From JACPFN01 sp964406135 (GTDB taxonomy: Bacteria; Babelota; Babeliae; Babelales; Chromulinivoraceae): a stretch of DNA of 64,000 nt. The translations under genes were made by a program, and so were the position numbers. The stretch is taken from contig CAYOQO010000002.1 of the NCBI GenBank assembly GCA_964406135.1, positions 32,628 through 96,627 on the forward strand. Reading direction: 5' to 3'. The notes under the pieces were generated by a model. That model had not been told where the DNA came from and did no database searches. It saw only the letters and a list, made by a program, of their open reading frames with translations. Shown piece by piece: positions 42,950-51,888 of the stretch (position 1 is the stretch's first letter; every line of letters starts with the position of its first letter).

Positions 42950-44638
42950 ATGAATAAAAATTTAATAAAAAAATTAATGATATTGAGTTCTTTTTTTGTT
43001 GCAAGTATTCAAAATTCATTACATGCAGACAAACATGTTGTGATTGTTGGTAGTGGAATTATTGGAGCAGTTGAGGCATTATTTGCATATCAAGATGCTG
43101 TTGAAAATAATATTGATTTAAAAATTTCGATTTTAGAAAAAGATGCTGATTTGCAAAGTACTGCTATGAACATTGCTCCAAGTTTGACATGTGATGAACT
43201 CGCATCTGTTGTTCCAACAGGATCTGAGTTGGTTGCAAAGTTGAAAATTCCATTTTATGAGCAAGGTGGAATTTTGGTAACAGATGTTGCAGGTTTAAAT
43301 AATCAAGTTGCAGATAATTTTATAGAATCTGTTCAAAATTATAGCAAAAATCCAGAAGCGTCATCTTTGTTGACGCAAGATATTTTAGAGCTTGGCAAAA
43401 TGAGCATGGATTTATGGCAATCTTTGTATGATCATGCAGATGCAGAATTGAAAGAAATTTTTCATAAATCTAATTTTAATGCATGTCGTCATCCAAAAAA
43501 TGTGGATCAAAAAACAGTGCATGATGGATATCGTATTGATTTAATGTACAACATTGCAAATGCTCAAACAAAAGCATTCAACATGATGCATGATTATCAA
43601 AAGTTGGGGTATAATCAATGTTGTATTTTAACACCACAAGAAGTGTTGCATCTTGATCCTTCATTGTCTGATTTTTGTTATGCATATTCTGAAAAAGATC
43701 AAAATGATCAATTAGTTTGGAAAAATACAGCAGTTGCTTTATGGCGACCAGGTGGTTGTCTTTTTGCGAAATCGTTTATTCCTTTGTTGTATGAATATCT
43801 TGCAAAAAAAATGGGAACATTTGTTGATGATTTTGGTAAAAAACAAAATCGATTTCAAATATATTTTTCAAGCAAGGTAGTTGGTGTTCATCTACAATCA
43901 GATTATCAAAATAAGGTAAAAATTGTTGCTTTGTGTTTAGATAATCAACAATTTTTTACGGTACATGATGAAGAAGTAGAGTATATTTTTGCACCAGGTG
44001 AAGCTGTTGGAACTTTGAAAAGTTTAGGTTTTTGTGAACCTGATTATGCAGGATTTGCAGGCGCTTCGTTAAAGTTATTGATTGATATTCCAAAACAAGA
44101 ATTTGAAAAAGTTGCATCATTGAATCATTGTATGGAAGTTCATCAACCAGGAGTTGTTCTTGCATGGCAATCTCGAATTCTTGATAACAAAATTTTTATT
44201 GCAGTTGCAGGAACTAAATCATTTTATGCAGATCAAAAGCCTAAAATTGATCAAGCTTTTGCAAAAAATCGTAATTTGTTACAACTTAATATAATTAATA
44301 ATGTCTTGCCTGAATATGTTTCATGGGCTTTAGGTCGCGATACAAAAGGACAGATTCTGACACAAGATGATATGGATTATTTAGAAAATGCAGGTATTGC
44401 ACAACGTTGGGTTGGAGTTCGAGCTGTAGCCTATGATGGATTTCCAACTCTTGGTTACTTGTATACTCAAGATGGAGTTCAAGTTGTAAATGCTCGTTGC
44501 ACTACACATATGGGTTCTGGTGGTGTTTCATTTGCTCCTGCTGCTGTATTGGTAAGTAAGTCAGCATTTCAAGCATCATTGCAATCTGATTTTATACAAA
44601 AAATGTTACAGCTTGGTAGTTCACTTCGAACATCTTAA
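42950..44638 (+). CDS. Exported FAD-dependent amine/amino-acid oxidoreductase
   Basis: A signal peptide (MNKNLIKKLMILSSFFVASI) leads to a Rossmann FAD motif VIVGSGIIGAVEA, then SILEKDADLQSTA. The C-terminal half has WALGRDTKGQ, GVRAVAYDGFPTLGYLYT and VVNARCTTHMGSGGVSFAPA, the FAD-closing region of the DAO family (D-amino-acid dehydrogenase, glycine oxidase-like). 562 residues, longer than typical DAO enzymes. Substrate unknown. Export of a DAO-type flavoenzyme is unusual; with the other exported flavoprotein at 9771 it suggests extracytoplasmic redox chemistry. Confidence 0.75.
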   Translation: MNKNLIKKLMILSSFFVASIQNSLHADKHVVIVGSGIIGAVEALFAYQDAVENNIDLKISILEKDADLQSTAMNIAPSLTCDELASVVPTGSELVAKLKIPFYEQGGILVTDVAGLNNQVADNFIESVQNYSKNPEASSLLTQDILELGKMSMDLWQSLYDHADAELKEIFHKSNFNACRHPKNVDQKTVHDGYRIDLMYNIANAQTKAFNMMHDYQKLGYNQCCILTPQEVLHLDPSLSDFCYAYSEKDQNDQLVWKNTAVALWRPGGCLFAKSFIPLLYEYLAKKMGTFVDDFGKKQNRFQIYFSSKVVGVHLQSDYQNKVKIVALCLDNQQFFTVHDEEVEYIFAPGEAVGTLKSLGFCEPDYAGFAGASLKLLIDIPKQEFEKVASLNHCMEVHQPGVVLAWQSRILDNKIFIAVAGTKSFYADQKPKIDQAFAKNRNLLQLNIINNVLPEYVSWALGRDTKGQILTQDDMDYLENAGIAQRWVGVRAVAYDGFPTLGYLYTQDGVQVVNARCTTHMGSGGVSFAPAAVLVSKSAFQASLQSDFIQKMLQLGSSLRTS

Positions 44639-44650
44639 TAAATCAAAAAT

Positions 44651-44683
44651 GAAAATAGCGTCAATTTACTTGGCGCTATTTTC
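44651..44683. terminator. Bidirectional terminator between 42950 and 44666
   Basis: GAAAATAGCG and CGCTATTTTC arms with an inner CAA/TTG pairing. It overlaps the stop of the minus-strand gene. Confidence 0.7.
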
Positions 44684-45145
44684 GTTTGAAAATACTTCTT
44701 TTTTACAAGCATGATGAAAAGCTTGCTGATATGTATGCACGATTTCTGAAGTTAATCCATGGGACTCAAAATATTTTTTTGAAATCCAGGATTTGTTAGG
44801 AATTGTATCAAATGGTGCTAAATGGTCAGAATTTTTAAGGTGCACATGGTTGTTGCATTTTGCAAAAGCTTGATCAATTTTTTTTTCATGAGCGCCGATG
44901 AGGGATAAAAAAAAGCTACTAAAAGGATAATGTTTTTGCAGTTTTCGACACAGCAAAGTTTCATAGATGATGGTTAAAAAATGAAGTTGATCGGGAGTTA
45001 ATTTTAAGTCTTGAATTTCGGAATGAATTGTTTGAGAAAGTTCTGGAAAAGCAGTTGGATATTGATGATTAAAGTGATCAGATAAATTGTTTGGTACAAT
45101 AATAAAATTGAAACATATAAAAATTGTAAAAAAATATTGCTGCAT
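44666..45145 (-). CDS. Small exported protein
   Basis: This 159-residue protein starts with a hydrophobic signal-like segment (MQQYFFTIFICFNFIIVP). The mature part is helical and His-rich (DHFNHQY and KHYPFSSFF). It is convergent with the DAO-type gene and divergent from tolQ. No family recognised. Confidence 0.55.
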   Translation of the reverse strand: MQQYFFTIFICFNFIIVPNNLSDHFNHQYPTAFPELSQTIHSEIQDLKLTPDQLHFLTIIYETLLCRKLQKHYPFSSFFLSLIGAHEKKIDQAFAKCNNHVHLKNSDHLAPFDTIPNKSWISKKYFESHGLTSEIVHTYQQAFHHACKKEVFSNENSAK

Positions 45146-45220
45146 GTTTTATCCCTAAATATAAAATATGTTCCCTGTAATTTATCATAATTTTGTTTAT
45201 TAATAAATAATTGTTTGTGG

Positions 45221-45226
45221 TACACT
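45221..45226 (+). promoter_or_regulatory. Possible -10 of the tol operon
   Basis: TACACT in the context TGTGGTACACT (extended -10). No clear -35. It is 44 bases before tolQ. Confidence 0.35.
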
Positions 45227-45269
45227 AACTGGTGTCAAAAAAGTATCTTTTTAAAGTAAGGATTTTTGT

Positions 45270-45995
45270 ATGAATGAAATGGCAAGTTCAAATATTATCT
45301 GGAGTTTAATTGCTCAAAGTGATTTTTTAACCAAAATCGTTATGGGCTCTTTGTTTTTTATGTCAATTATTTGTTGGGCTGTTGCTTTGTACAAATTGAT
45401 TTTGCTCAAAATTAAAAAACATCAGTGTGATGCGGTACTTTCTGAAATGAAAGCTGCAACAAATTTGTCTCAAGTATTGGTTATTGCACAAGATCATAAA
45501 AAAACATTACCAGGATATGTGCTTGTCCAGCTTTTGGCATTTGCAAAACAAGCAAAAGAACATCAAACAACAGAACTTTTTGCATTGCAAGCAGATGGAG
45601 TTCTTGATGATGTGATGTATCATGAAGAAGCGTACACTTCAATTTTGTCAGTCAGTGCTTCAATCTCAACACTTTTGGGACTTTTTGGAACAGTTTGGGG
45701 ATTGATTCATGCATTTGTGCGGATTAGTGAAAAACAATCAGCAGACATTGTTGCAGTTGCTCCCGGAATTTCTGAAGCATTGATCACGACGATAGCAGGA
45801 CTTTTTGTAGCAATTCCTGCATTAATTTTTTCACAATATATCATGGTGCGTATGAAAGACATTGAGTATTCTTTGCTCACTATTACTGACAAAGTAACAA
45901 CTTTAGTTCGCATTTCAATGATTGCACCAGCACGCAAAGAATCTGCAGAATCTTTAGAACAAAAATTTGCTCCTGAAGAAACCATTAATTTGTAA
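45270..45995 (+). CDS. tolQ: Tol/Exb proton channel subunit TolQ
   Basis: TolQ and TolR form an inner-membrane proton channel that energises TolA. Three membrane segments are visible (near 20-40, 130-155 and 170-195). The conserved ISTLLGLFGTVWGLIHAF and PGISEALITTIAGLFVAIPA are present. 241 residues. AAGGATTT precedes the ATG. It is first in tolQ-tolR-tolA-tolB, with 15 bases to tolR. Between ExbB and TolQ, the tolB neighbour decides for TolQ. Confidence 0.92.
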   Translation: MNEMASSNIIWSLIAQSDFLTKIVMGSLFFMSIICWAVALYKLILLKIKKHQCDAVLSEMKAATNLSQVLVIAQDHKKTLPGYVLVQLLAFAKQAKEHQTTELFALQADGVLDDVMYHEEAYTSILSVSASISTLLGLFGTVWGLIHAFVRISEKQSADIVAVAPGISEALITTIAGLFVAIPALIFSQYIMVRMKDIEYSLLTITDKVTTLVRISMIAPARKESAESLEQKFAPEETINL

Positions 45996-46010
45996 AAAAG
46001 GAGATTTAAA

Positions 46011-46442
46011 ATGAGAAGATCTCGTTTACGTCGATTAAAAAATCGTGCACATACTATGCAAGAAATTAACGTAACGCCATTGGTTGACGTTGCATTAACA
46101 CTGCTCATTATTTTTATGGTTGCAACTCCCATGATGCATAATGTGATTAAAGTTGAATTGCCATCCAGCAGAATTGATGACAATATGCCGCAAAGTCAAA
46201 CGCAACAAGATCTTACGGTGTTTATTGATAAAGCGGGAAAAATGTATCTGAATGGTCAAGAATTTATGTTACAGCCATTGTTAAAAAAATTATCAGAGCT
46301 CGTTAAAAAAGATTCAAATGAGATTGTGTTTGTGAAAGCTGATCAAGGTGTACCGTACGGAAAAGTGATAGATCTGGTTGATACGATAAAAGTTGCTGGA
46401 GGCATCAAGTATGTGGCGTTGGCTACCAAACGCGCTTTGTAA
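46011..46442 (+). CDS. tolR: Tol/Exb subunit TolR
   Basis: One membrane helix with the proton-path Asp is visible: INVTPLVDVALTLLIIFMVA, where Asp is in PLVDV. A periplasmic domain follows (LTVFIDKAGKMYLNGQEF and VFVKADQGVPYGKVIDLVD). 143 residues, normal. AGGAGAT precedes the ATG. It overlaps the TolA-like gene by 32 bases. With TolQ it uses the proton gradient to pull the envelope together during division. Confidence 0.93.
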   Translation: MRRSRLRRLKNRAHTMQEINVTPLVDVALTLLIIFMVATPMMHNVIKVELPSSRIDDNMPQSQTQQDLTVFIDKAGKMYLNGQEFMLQPLLKKLSELVKKDSNEIVFVKADQGVPYGKVIDLVDTIKVAGGIKYVALATKRAL

Positions 46443-47364
46443 CAAAACATTTGGATGTATATCTGAGCGCCGTTTATTTTTCTTACAACTTTTTGGTATT
46501 GTTTTTGGAATGCATCTTTTCATTTTTGGATTTTATGGATTTGTGACATGGATTTCTTCTGGTCAAGATCGATACAAAATTTCTCTGACAGCGTCAGGAG
46601 CAACCTATGTTTTAATGCCATTTCAAAAACGAGTTGATCAAGGTGCTGGGCAAAAAAATCGTCTGCAAAATCCTGATGAAACACGAGCTTTAAAAAAATC
46701 GAATGTGATTGATCAGCAAACGTACGATCGCAAAAAAAAGGCATCAAAAAATTCAAAAACAACTGAATCAAAAAGTTTAGCTGTGCACTCTAAAAATAAA
46801 AAAAGTTCAAAATCAACCAAAAGTTCTGCAAAACAAACTGCATCGGTCATGATGAAAGCAGAAAAAAAATCATCCGTTGTATCAAAAAAATCAAAACAAA
46901 AAAAATCAGTTACTAAAATTCAAGAAGAACTGGTGACCAAGGATGTTGTTGTTCCAGTTGTTGAGCAATCAGTGATGCCGCAACCGATTGAAGCGGTGCA
47001 GCCAGAGATGGTTGAGCCAGAAGTTGTGCAAACTGATGACGTTCAAGCAGATGTTGCATCGCATGATGATTTTGATGAAGACAATGTTATTTTTATTGGA
47101 TATGAAGAACTTGATCAAGCTATGATTGGTTCCAAAATTCAACATGAAATTCAACAACATTGGACACCGCCGGTTGGTATGGAAAAAAATGTTTCTTGTG
47201 AAATTCGTGCAAAAATTGATGCTGATGGTCAAGCAATTGAAACAAAAGTGATGAAAAGTTCTGGCGTGTTTGTGTATGATGCTGCAGCAAAAAAAACATT
47301 ACAAAAAATTGAATATCCAAAAGAAGTTTTTAACAAAAGTATCACCATTATTTTAGGATCATGA
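46411..47364 (+). CDS. tolA: TolA/TonB-like protein
   Basis: A membrane helix near residues 30-50 (FFLQLFGIVFGMHLFIF) is followed by a long Lys/Ser/Thr linker with KKASKNSKTTESK-like runs. The C-terminal domain (IQHEIQQHWTPPVGMEKNVS, ending YPKEVFNKSITIILG) is TonB/TolA-like. 317 residues. The ATG at 46411 follows GGAGG inside the tolR end. It spans the periplasm to meet TolB or Pal. Position in the operon makes TolA the best name. Confidence 0.82.
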   Translation: MWRWLPNALCNKTFGCISERRLFFLQLFGIVFGMHLFIFGFYGFVTWISSGQDRYKISLTASGATYVLMPFQKRVDQGAGQKNRLQNPDETRALKKSNVIDQQTYDRKKKASKNSKTTESKSLAVHSKNKKSSKSTKSSAKQTASVMMKAEKKSSVVSKKSKQKKSVTKIQEELVTKDVVVPVVEQSVMPQPIEAVQPEMVEPEVVQTDDVQADVASHDDFDEDNVIFIGYEELDQAMIGSKIQHEIQQHWTPPVGMEKNVSCEIRAKIDADGQAIETKVMKSSGVFVYDAAAKKTLQKIEYPKEVFNKSITIILGS

Positions 47365-48701
47365 TGAACCATACATTTCTTTTTTTAATTCTTTCTCTGT
47401 TTTCTTTAGCTCAAGCAGGGGAGTCAGATTTTAATCCTGAAGATACATCAACCGATTTGCAAATTACCGTTCAAGCAGCGAAAACAAAAAAAGTTGCTAT
47501 CGGTTTTGTCATCATTGGTCATCAAGATCATGATTTAACAAAATTAACTGAACGTCTAAAAAAAGATGTTGAGTGGAGCGGGCAATGCAACGTTAAAATT
47601 GAGCATACTGCAAAACTTGTGCATCAATCAGATGCAAAAAAACTGTTTGGTTCAGATGTTAGCGCTGCAGTGTTTTTATCCAAAGAGCACCATGAAATTG
47701 TGTGGCGATTGTATGACCTTGAAGCCATGAGCATGATTGTGGGTAAAAAAATAAATAAAGATAAACAAACTATCGATTATATTGCACACAAAATTGCTGA
47801 TGAAATTTGGCCGCAATTGTTTGGATCTAGCGGATGTTTTCGATCAAAAATTGCATTTTGCAAACAAATTTGGCGTAAAAAATATGGTCGAGAAAAACCG
47901 TACAAGCAAATTTTTGTTGCGGATTTTGATGGATCAAATGCACAACTGTTTATTGATGCTCCGACGGTCAGTTTTGCACCACGATGGAATAATGATGCAA
48001 CATGTCCGTTACTGTTTTATTCTGAAAATACACTTTCAAATGTGCAATTGGTGCTTTCTAACATGTTTGGCAAACGAAAAGTGATTTGTCATTTTGATGG
48101 ACTTAACATGCAGCCAACATTTTCAAAAGATGGAAAAAAAGTGGTATTTTGTTTATCCAAAGATGGATCAAGTCAGCTGTATCTTTCATACATTGATGAA
48201 CAAACAAAACAGCGAAAATATCAACGATTAACATTTAATCAAGGTCAAAATATTGCGCCATGTTTTATTGACCATAAAACAGTTGCCTTTGTTTCTGATT
48301 TTGAAACTAACAAGCCGCAAATTTATCTGCTTGATCTGCCAACCAAAACAGTTAAAAAAATTACTGATGGTGGCTACTGTGCATGTCCAAATTACAGCGC
48401 TGTGCGCAATCAACTTGTCTATTCAAAAATGCTGGGTGGTGGTATGCAACTATTTATTTATGATGTCAAAACTGGCATACATACACAAATTACCAATTCG
48501 CCTGGCAGCAAAGAAGAGGGTAGTTGGTCATGCTGCGGTAATTACATTGTGTTTGGATATAACAAAGGCAATATTTCACGCATTGCACAGCTTTGTTTAC
48601 CAACTGGCCAAATTAAGTTTTTAACATCTGAGCATGATGCTTGTTCATATCCTGATTTTTCACCAATTTATGATGAATCTTTAGGAATTTTAGGGCGATA
48701 A
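47361..48701 (+). CDS. tolB: Tol-Pal system beta-propeller protein TolB
   Basis: A signal peptide (MMNHTFLFLILSLFSLAQA) is followed by a small N-terminal domain (about 35-150). Beta-propeller repeats follow: IFVADFDGSNAQLF, FDGLNMQPTFSKDGKKVVFC and QLYLSYIDEQT. TolB interacts with TolA and Pal in the periplasm. 446 residues, normal. The start overlaps the tolA stop by four bases. The next gene is not an obvious Pal, so the Pal partner, if present, is elsewhere. Confidence 0.92.
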   Translation: MMNHTFLFLILSLFSLAQAGESDFNPEDTSTDLQITVQAAKTKKVAIGFVIIGHQDHDLTKLTERLKKDVEWSGQCNVKIEHTAKLVHQSDAKKLFGSDVSAAVFLSKEHHEIVWRLYDLEAMSMIVGKKINKDKQTIDYIAHKIADEIWPQLFGSSGCFRSKIAFCKQIWRKKYGREKPYKQIFVADFDGSNAQLFIDAPTVSFAPRWNNDATCPLLFYSENTLSNVQLVLSNMFGKRKVICHFDGLNMQPTFSKDGKKVVFCLSKDGSSQLYLSYIDEQTKQRKYQRLTFNQGQNIAPCFIDHKTVAFVSDFETNKPQIYLLDLPTKTVKKITDGGYCACPNYSAVRNQLVYSKMLGGGMQLFIYDVKTGIHTQITNSPGSKEEGSWSCCGNYIVFGYNKGNISRIAQLCLPTGQIKFLTSEHDACSYPDFSPIYDESLGILGR

Positions 48702-48758
48702 TTTTTAACTTAAAAATTTAAAAATTCTGATAAAGCTCTGTAAAAGCAGTACAAGCTT

Positions 48759-48786
48759 TTGCGAAAAATGATGCTTTTGCTATATT
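48759..48786 (+). promoter_or_regulatory. Sigma-70-type promoter of 48823
   Basis: TTGCGA (48759-48764) and TATATT (48781-48786) are 16 bases apart. Confidence 0.5.
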
Positions 48787-48822
48787 TAAACAGTGAAAAT
48801 ATAAGTCCTAAAGGGGGATTTT

Positions 48823-49158
48823 ATGAAAAAATTATCAATATTTTTAGCGCTTTTTATGATGAGTTCTTTTGCTGTTCAAGCAGGAGAAGCTCGTGGATAT
48901 GCAGCGTGTTGTGGTTATTATGCTCTTAATCTTGGACTAATTGCATGCGAAACAGGCAGTATTGATCTGATTGATAATGCTACATCTATGGTTTCAGCGG
49001 TAGCATCAACTAATTATATGATGTTCCCTCCAAAAACAAAAAAAGAATGTTATGTTCAAATGGGCATGACAGTTTTTGCGAGTGGATTAATGCTTGGTCG
49101 AATTTGGTATAAAAAGGCACATAGGCCAGCGCCAATACCTGTAGAACCATTTGATTAA
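48823..49158 (+). CDS. Small exported or membrane protein
   Basis: This 111-residue protein starts with a signal peptide (MKKLSIFLALFMMSSFAVQA). Cysteines (ACCGYY, LIACET, KKECYV) and a hydrophobic segment (MGMTVFASGLMLGRIWY) follow, with a Pro-rich end (RPAPIPVEP). It follows tolB but has its own promoter, and it is not a Pal homologue. AAGGGGG precedes the ATG. No family recognised. Confidence 0.6.
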   Translation: MKKLSIFLALFMMSSFAVQAGEARGYAACCGYYALNLGLIACETGSIDLIDNATSMVSAVASTNYMMFPPKTKKECYVQMGMTVFASGLMLGRIWYKKAHRPAPIPVEPFD

Positions 49159-49196
49159 AAAGTTCATGGTTAATTGAATTTTTAAAAAATTACACA

Positions 49197-49230
49197 AAAA
49201 AATACCTGCCGTTAAAAGCAGGTATTTTTT
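49197..49230. terminator. Terminator between 48823 and the RRM gene
   Basis: AATACCTGC and GCAGGTATT arms with A tract before and T tract after; works in both directions. Confidence 0.85.
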
Positions 49231-49263
49231 ATTTTCTAATATAATACTTTTTAAGGTATTAAA

Positions 49264-49650
49264 CTACCAACGGTTTCCACCATCGTTGTTGCGTGATCTG
49301 AAACCACCGCCAAAGCCGCTACCGCCGCCTGAACGACGTTCGCCACCACGGTCACCGCCTGAGCGGAATCCACCTGAACGCGGAGCGCCAGATGTTTCTT
49401 TTTTACCATGTGCCATGTGAACTTTGATTGTGCGGCCGTTCATTTCTTGGCCGTTCATTTCTAAAGCTGCTTGAGAAGCTTCTTCAGTTTCGAAAGTTAC
49501 AAACGCAAAACCGCGAGATTTGCCTGTTTGACGATCAACTGGGATGTGGATTTCAGTGATGCTTCCAAATTTTTCAAACATTTCTTGAAGTTCTGACTTC
49601 TGAGTGCTGAATGGAAGATTACCAATAAAAACCGTATGTTGGTTATTCAT
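49264..49650 (-). CDS. RRM-type RNA-binding protein with Gly/Arg-rich tail
   Basis: A single RNA-recognition motif covers residues 5-83: RNP2 TVFIGNL and RNP1 KSRGFAFVTF with aromatic residues in place. The C-terminal 40 residues are Gly/Arg/Ser-rich (RSGGDRGGERRSGGGSGFGG). This is the layout of cyanobacterial Rbp and other bacterial cold-responsive RNA-binding proteins. 128 residues. The codon use of the Gly-rich tail is GC-richer than the surroundings. The long leader upstream (49651-49760) may be regulatory. Confidence 0.92.
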   Translation of the reverse strand: MNNQHTVFIGNLPFSTQKSELQEMFEKFGSITEIHIPVDRQTGKSRGFAFVTFETEEASQAALEMNGQEMNGRTIKVHMAHGKKETSGAPRSGGFRSGGDRGGERRSGGGSGFGGGFRSRNNDGGNRW

Positions 49651-50000
49651 ACAATAAGACCTTTAATATACTGTTACTGACCGTTTCGACTCTTAAAGCT
49701 AAGTTTTCTACTTATTTTGCAAATGTACTTTAGTATCAGTAAATACGAAATAAAATAATACTATACTTAGTATCTCATGTTTGGGGTTATTTGCAAGCAT
49801 CCTAGCAAATTTTAAATATTGATTCACAAAAAATCGACATAGCTTGATATTTTGATTAGAATAAAAGACAAAGTAAGGATGAGTTTTTAATGTCTGGATC
49901 TTGGATCGAATCCGAGATGACAAAATGAGGGATAAAAAGGGGTAAAAAAAGATGCAAAGCTTATCAAAGTTATCAACATTTAAATGAACGAAAAGGTACT
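49651..50000. other. Intergenic region between the divergent RRM gene and ftsH
   Basis: No gene is seen. A minus-strand TTGCAA with a TACTAA 18 bases downstream may drive the RRM gene with a leader of about 100 bases. A plus-strand TATACT lies near 49761-49766. A degenerate repeat (49892-49921) sits before ftsH. Confidence 0.4.
49892..49921. repeat. Degenerate interspersed repeat (GTCAT...CAGAC type)
   Basis: The sequence GTCTGGATCTTGGATCGAAT followed by CCGAGATGAC is imperfectly palindromic. It resembles the widespread bacterial repeat class with ends GTCAT-CCCGGA and TCCGGGATCCAGA. It lies 79 bases before the ftsH start. Confidence 0.45.
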
Positions 50001-51839
50001 ATGAAACCGAACAAACCATTTAATTCATTCGGCCCAAAAGGCGTCTTTATTGGTATCGTGATTGCAGTAGGGCTTTTGGCGGTTTTGACCAAGCTTACTG
50101 ACTATGCCCATGATATCGGAACCATTTCTTATAAAGAATTTTTAGACAAGGTTCGTCAAGGCAATGTAAAAAAAGTTATGATTGCAGGACAATTTGTTGA
50201 TGGAATTACCAAAGATAATCAAAAATTTCAAACCGTAGTTGCAGAGCGTCCAACAGACTTTGATCTGTTTGAACAAAATGGTGTTGATTTTTCAGTCGGC
50301 ACTCCTCCAATGTCAACAGGTGCTTGGCATGTATTTATGATCATTGGCCTTTTACTCTTTTTTGGAGTATTTTCTGGTTGGTACATGATGCGCCAGATGC
50401 GCAATGGTGGTAAAAATGGTGGATCTGGTGGTGGACTTTTCAATATTGGAAAAAGTCGAGCAAAAATGTTTTTGCCAGCAATGATTAAAGAACGTTTTTC
50501 ATCGGTCGCTGGTGCTCATGAAGCAAAAGAAGATCTAAAAGATATTGTCGATTATTTAAAAGATCCTGCAAAATATCAACGCCTTGGTGCAAAAGTTACT
50601 CGTGGAGCATTGCTCGTGGGTGAACCAGGAACAGGTAAAACACTTCTTGCTCGTGCAGTTGCAGGTGAAGCAAATTGTCCATTTTTTAGTACCAGTGGTT
50701 CTGATTTTATCGAAGTTTTTGTGGGTGTTGGTGCATCTCGAGTTCGTGATCTTTTTGCAGAAGCAAAGAAAAAAGCACCATGCATCATTTTTATTGATGA
50801 AATCGATGCGATTGGCCGTCAACGTGGTAATGCAATGGGCGGTGGTAACGAAGAACGTGAACAAACATTAAATCAATTACTTACAGAAATGGATGGTTTT
50901 GAAGTAAGCAAAGAACCAGTTATTATTTTAGCAGCAACCAACCGTCCTGATGTTTTGGATAAAGCATTAGTTCGTCCAGGTCGCTTTGATCGTGAAATTG
51001 TAGTTCCAATTCCAGATTTAATAAGTCGTGAAGAAATTTTGAAAGTTCATTTACAAAAAGTCAAAGTTTCAGCTGACATTGATGTAAAAAAAATTGCTCG
51101 CGGTACACCAGGATTTACTGGTGCTGATTTGGGTAATTTGGTCAATGAGGCAACTATCATTGCATCCAAAAATAATTTGAATGAAGTGACCATGGTTGAA
51201 TTTGAAGAAGCTCGTGACAAAATTATGCTTGGCAAAGAATCAAAAACTATGATTTTGACTGAGCATGATAAAAAAATTACCGCGTATCATGAAGGTGGTC
51301 ATGCGTTAGTTCGATTATTGATGCCTGAAAAAACAGATCCTTTACATAAAGTAACTATTATTCCTCGTGGACGTGCTCTTGGTGTGACACATTTTTTACC
51401 TGAACGTGAAAAATATAATCGTACCAAAGAAGAAATTTTGGCAAATATTGCTTCATCAATGGCAGGACAAGCTGCAGAAGAGTTGGTATTCAAAGAACTT
51501 TCAACAGGTGCAAGCAGTGATTTTAAAGCGGCAACAGAACAAGCTCGTGCTATGGTTTGTTACTATGGTATGAGTGACGCTTTAGGTAAGCGTGTATATT
51601 TTGACAGCTTTGAAACTAAAGGCGGTTATTCAGAAAAAACGTTTGAAATGATTGATGCTGAAATTACTCGAATTTTAAATGAGCAATATGCATTAGCCAT
51701 GAAACTTTTAACAGAAAATCGTGATAAGTTGGATAAACTTGCAGCAGCACTTTTAGATAAAGAAACAATGTATGCTGCAGAAATTTATGAACTTTTAGGA
51801 ATCACACCGCGTGAAGATTTACGTTTGATTACCGAATAA
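50001..51839 (+). CDS. ftsH: ATP-dependent zinc metalloprotease FtsH
   Basis: FtsH degrades membrane and regulatory proteins. Two N-terminal membrane helices (about 12-30 and 110-128) flank a periplasmic domain. The AAA domain has Walker A GEPGTGKT (207-214), Walker B IIFIDEID and the SRH region RPGRFDREI. The zinc site is H430EGGH434. 612 residues, normal. AAAAGG precedes the ATG. A terminator follows. Confidence 0.97.
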   Translation: MKPNKPFNSFGPKGVFIGIVIAVGLLAVLTKLTDYAHDIGTISYKEFLDKVRQGNVKKVMIAGQFVDGITKDNQKFQTVVAERPTDFDLFEQNGVDFSVGTPPMSTGAWHVFMIIGLLLFFGVFSGWYMMRQMRNGGKNGGSGGGLFNIGKSRAKMFLPAMIKERFSSVAGAHEAKEDLKDIVDYLKDPAKYQRLGAKVTRGALLVGEPGTGKTLLARAVAGEANCPFFSTSGSDFIEVFVGVGASRVRDLFAEAKKKAPCIIFIDEIDAIGRQRGNAMGGGNEEREQTLNQLLTEMDGFEVSKEPVIILAATNRPDVLDKALVRPGRFDREIVVPIPDLISREEILKVHLQKVKVSADIDVKKIARGTPGFTGADLGNLVNEATIIASKNNLNEVTMVEFEEARDKIMLGKESKTMILTEHDKKITAYHEGGHALVRLLMPEKTDPLHKVTIIPRGRALGVTHFLPEREKYNRTKEEILANIASSMAGQAAEELVFKELSTGASSDFKAATEQARAMVCYYGMSDALGKRVYFDSFETKGGYSEKTFEMIDAEITRILNEQYALAMKLLTENRDKLDKLAAALLDKETMYAAEIYELLGITPREDLRLITE

Positions 51840-51858
51840 AAATAAGTTTTGGATTTTT

Positions 51859-51888
51859 AAAGGGTCTGTGAAAAGCAGACCCTTTTTT
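51859..51888 (+). terminator. Terminator of ftsH
   Basis: AAAGGGTCTG and CAGACCCTTT arms followed by T. It overlaps the stop of the convergent gene by two bases. Confidence 0.85.

Noticed and set aside
45270..46442. ExbB/ExbD rather than TolQ/TolR
   Set aside because: The adjacent TolA-like gene and tolB make the Tol system more likely.
48823..49158. Pal lipoprotein after tolB
   Set aside because: No lipobox and no OmpA-like peptidoglycan-binding motif.
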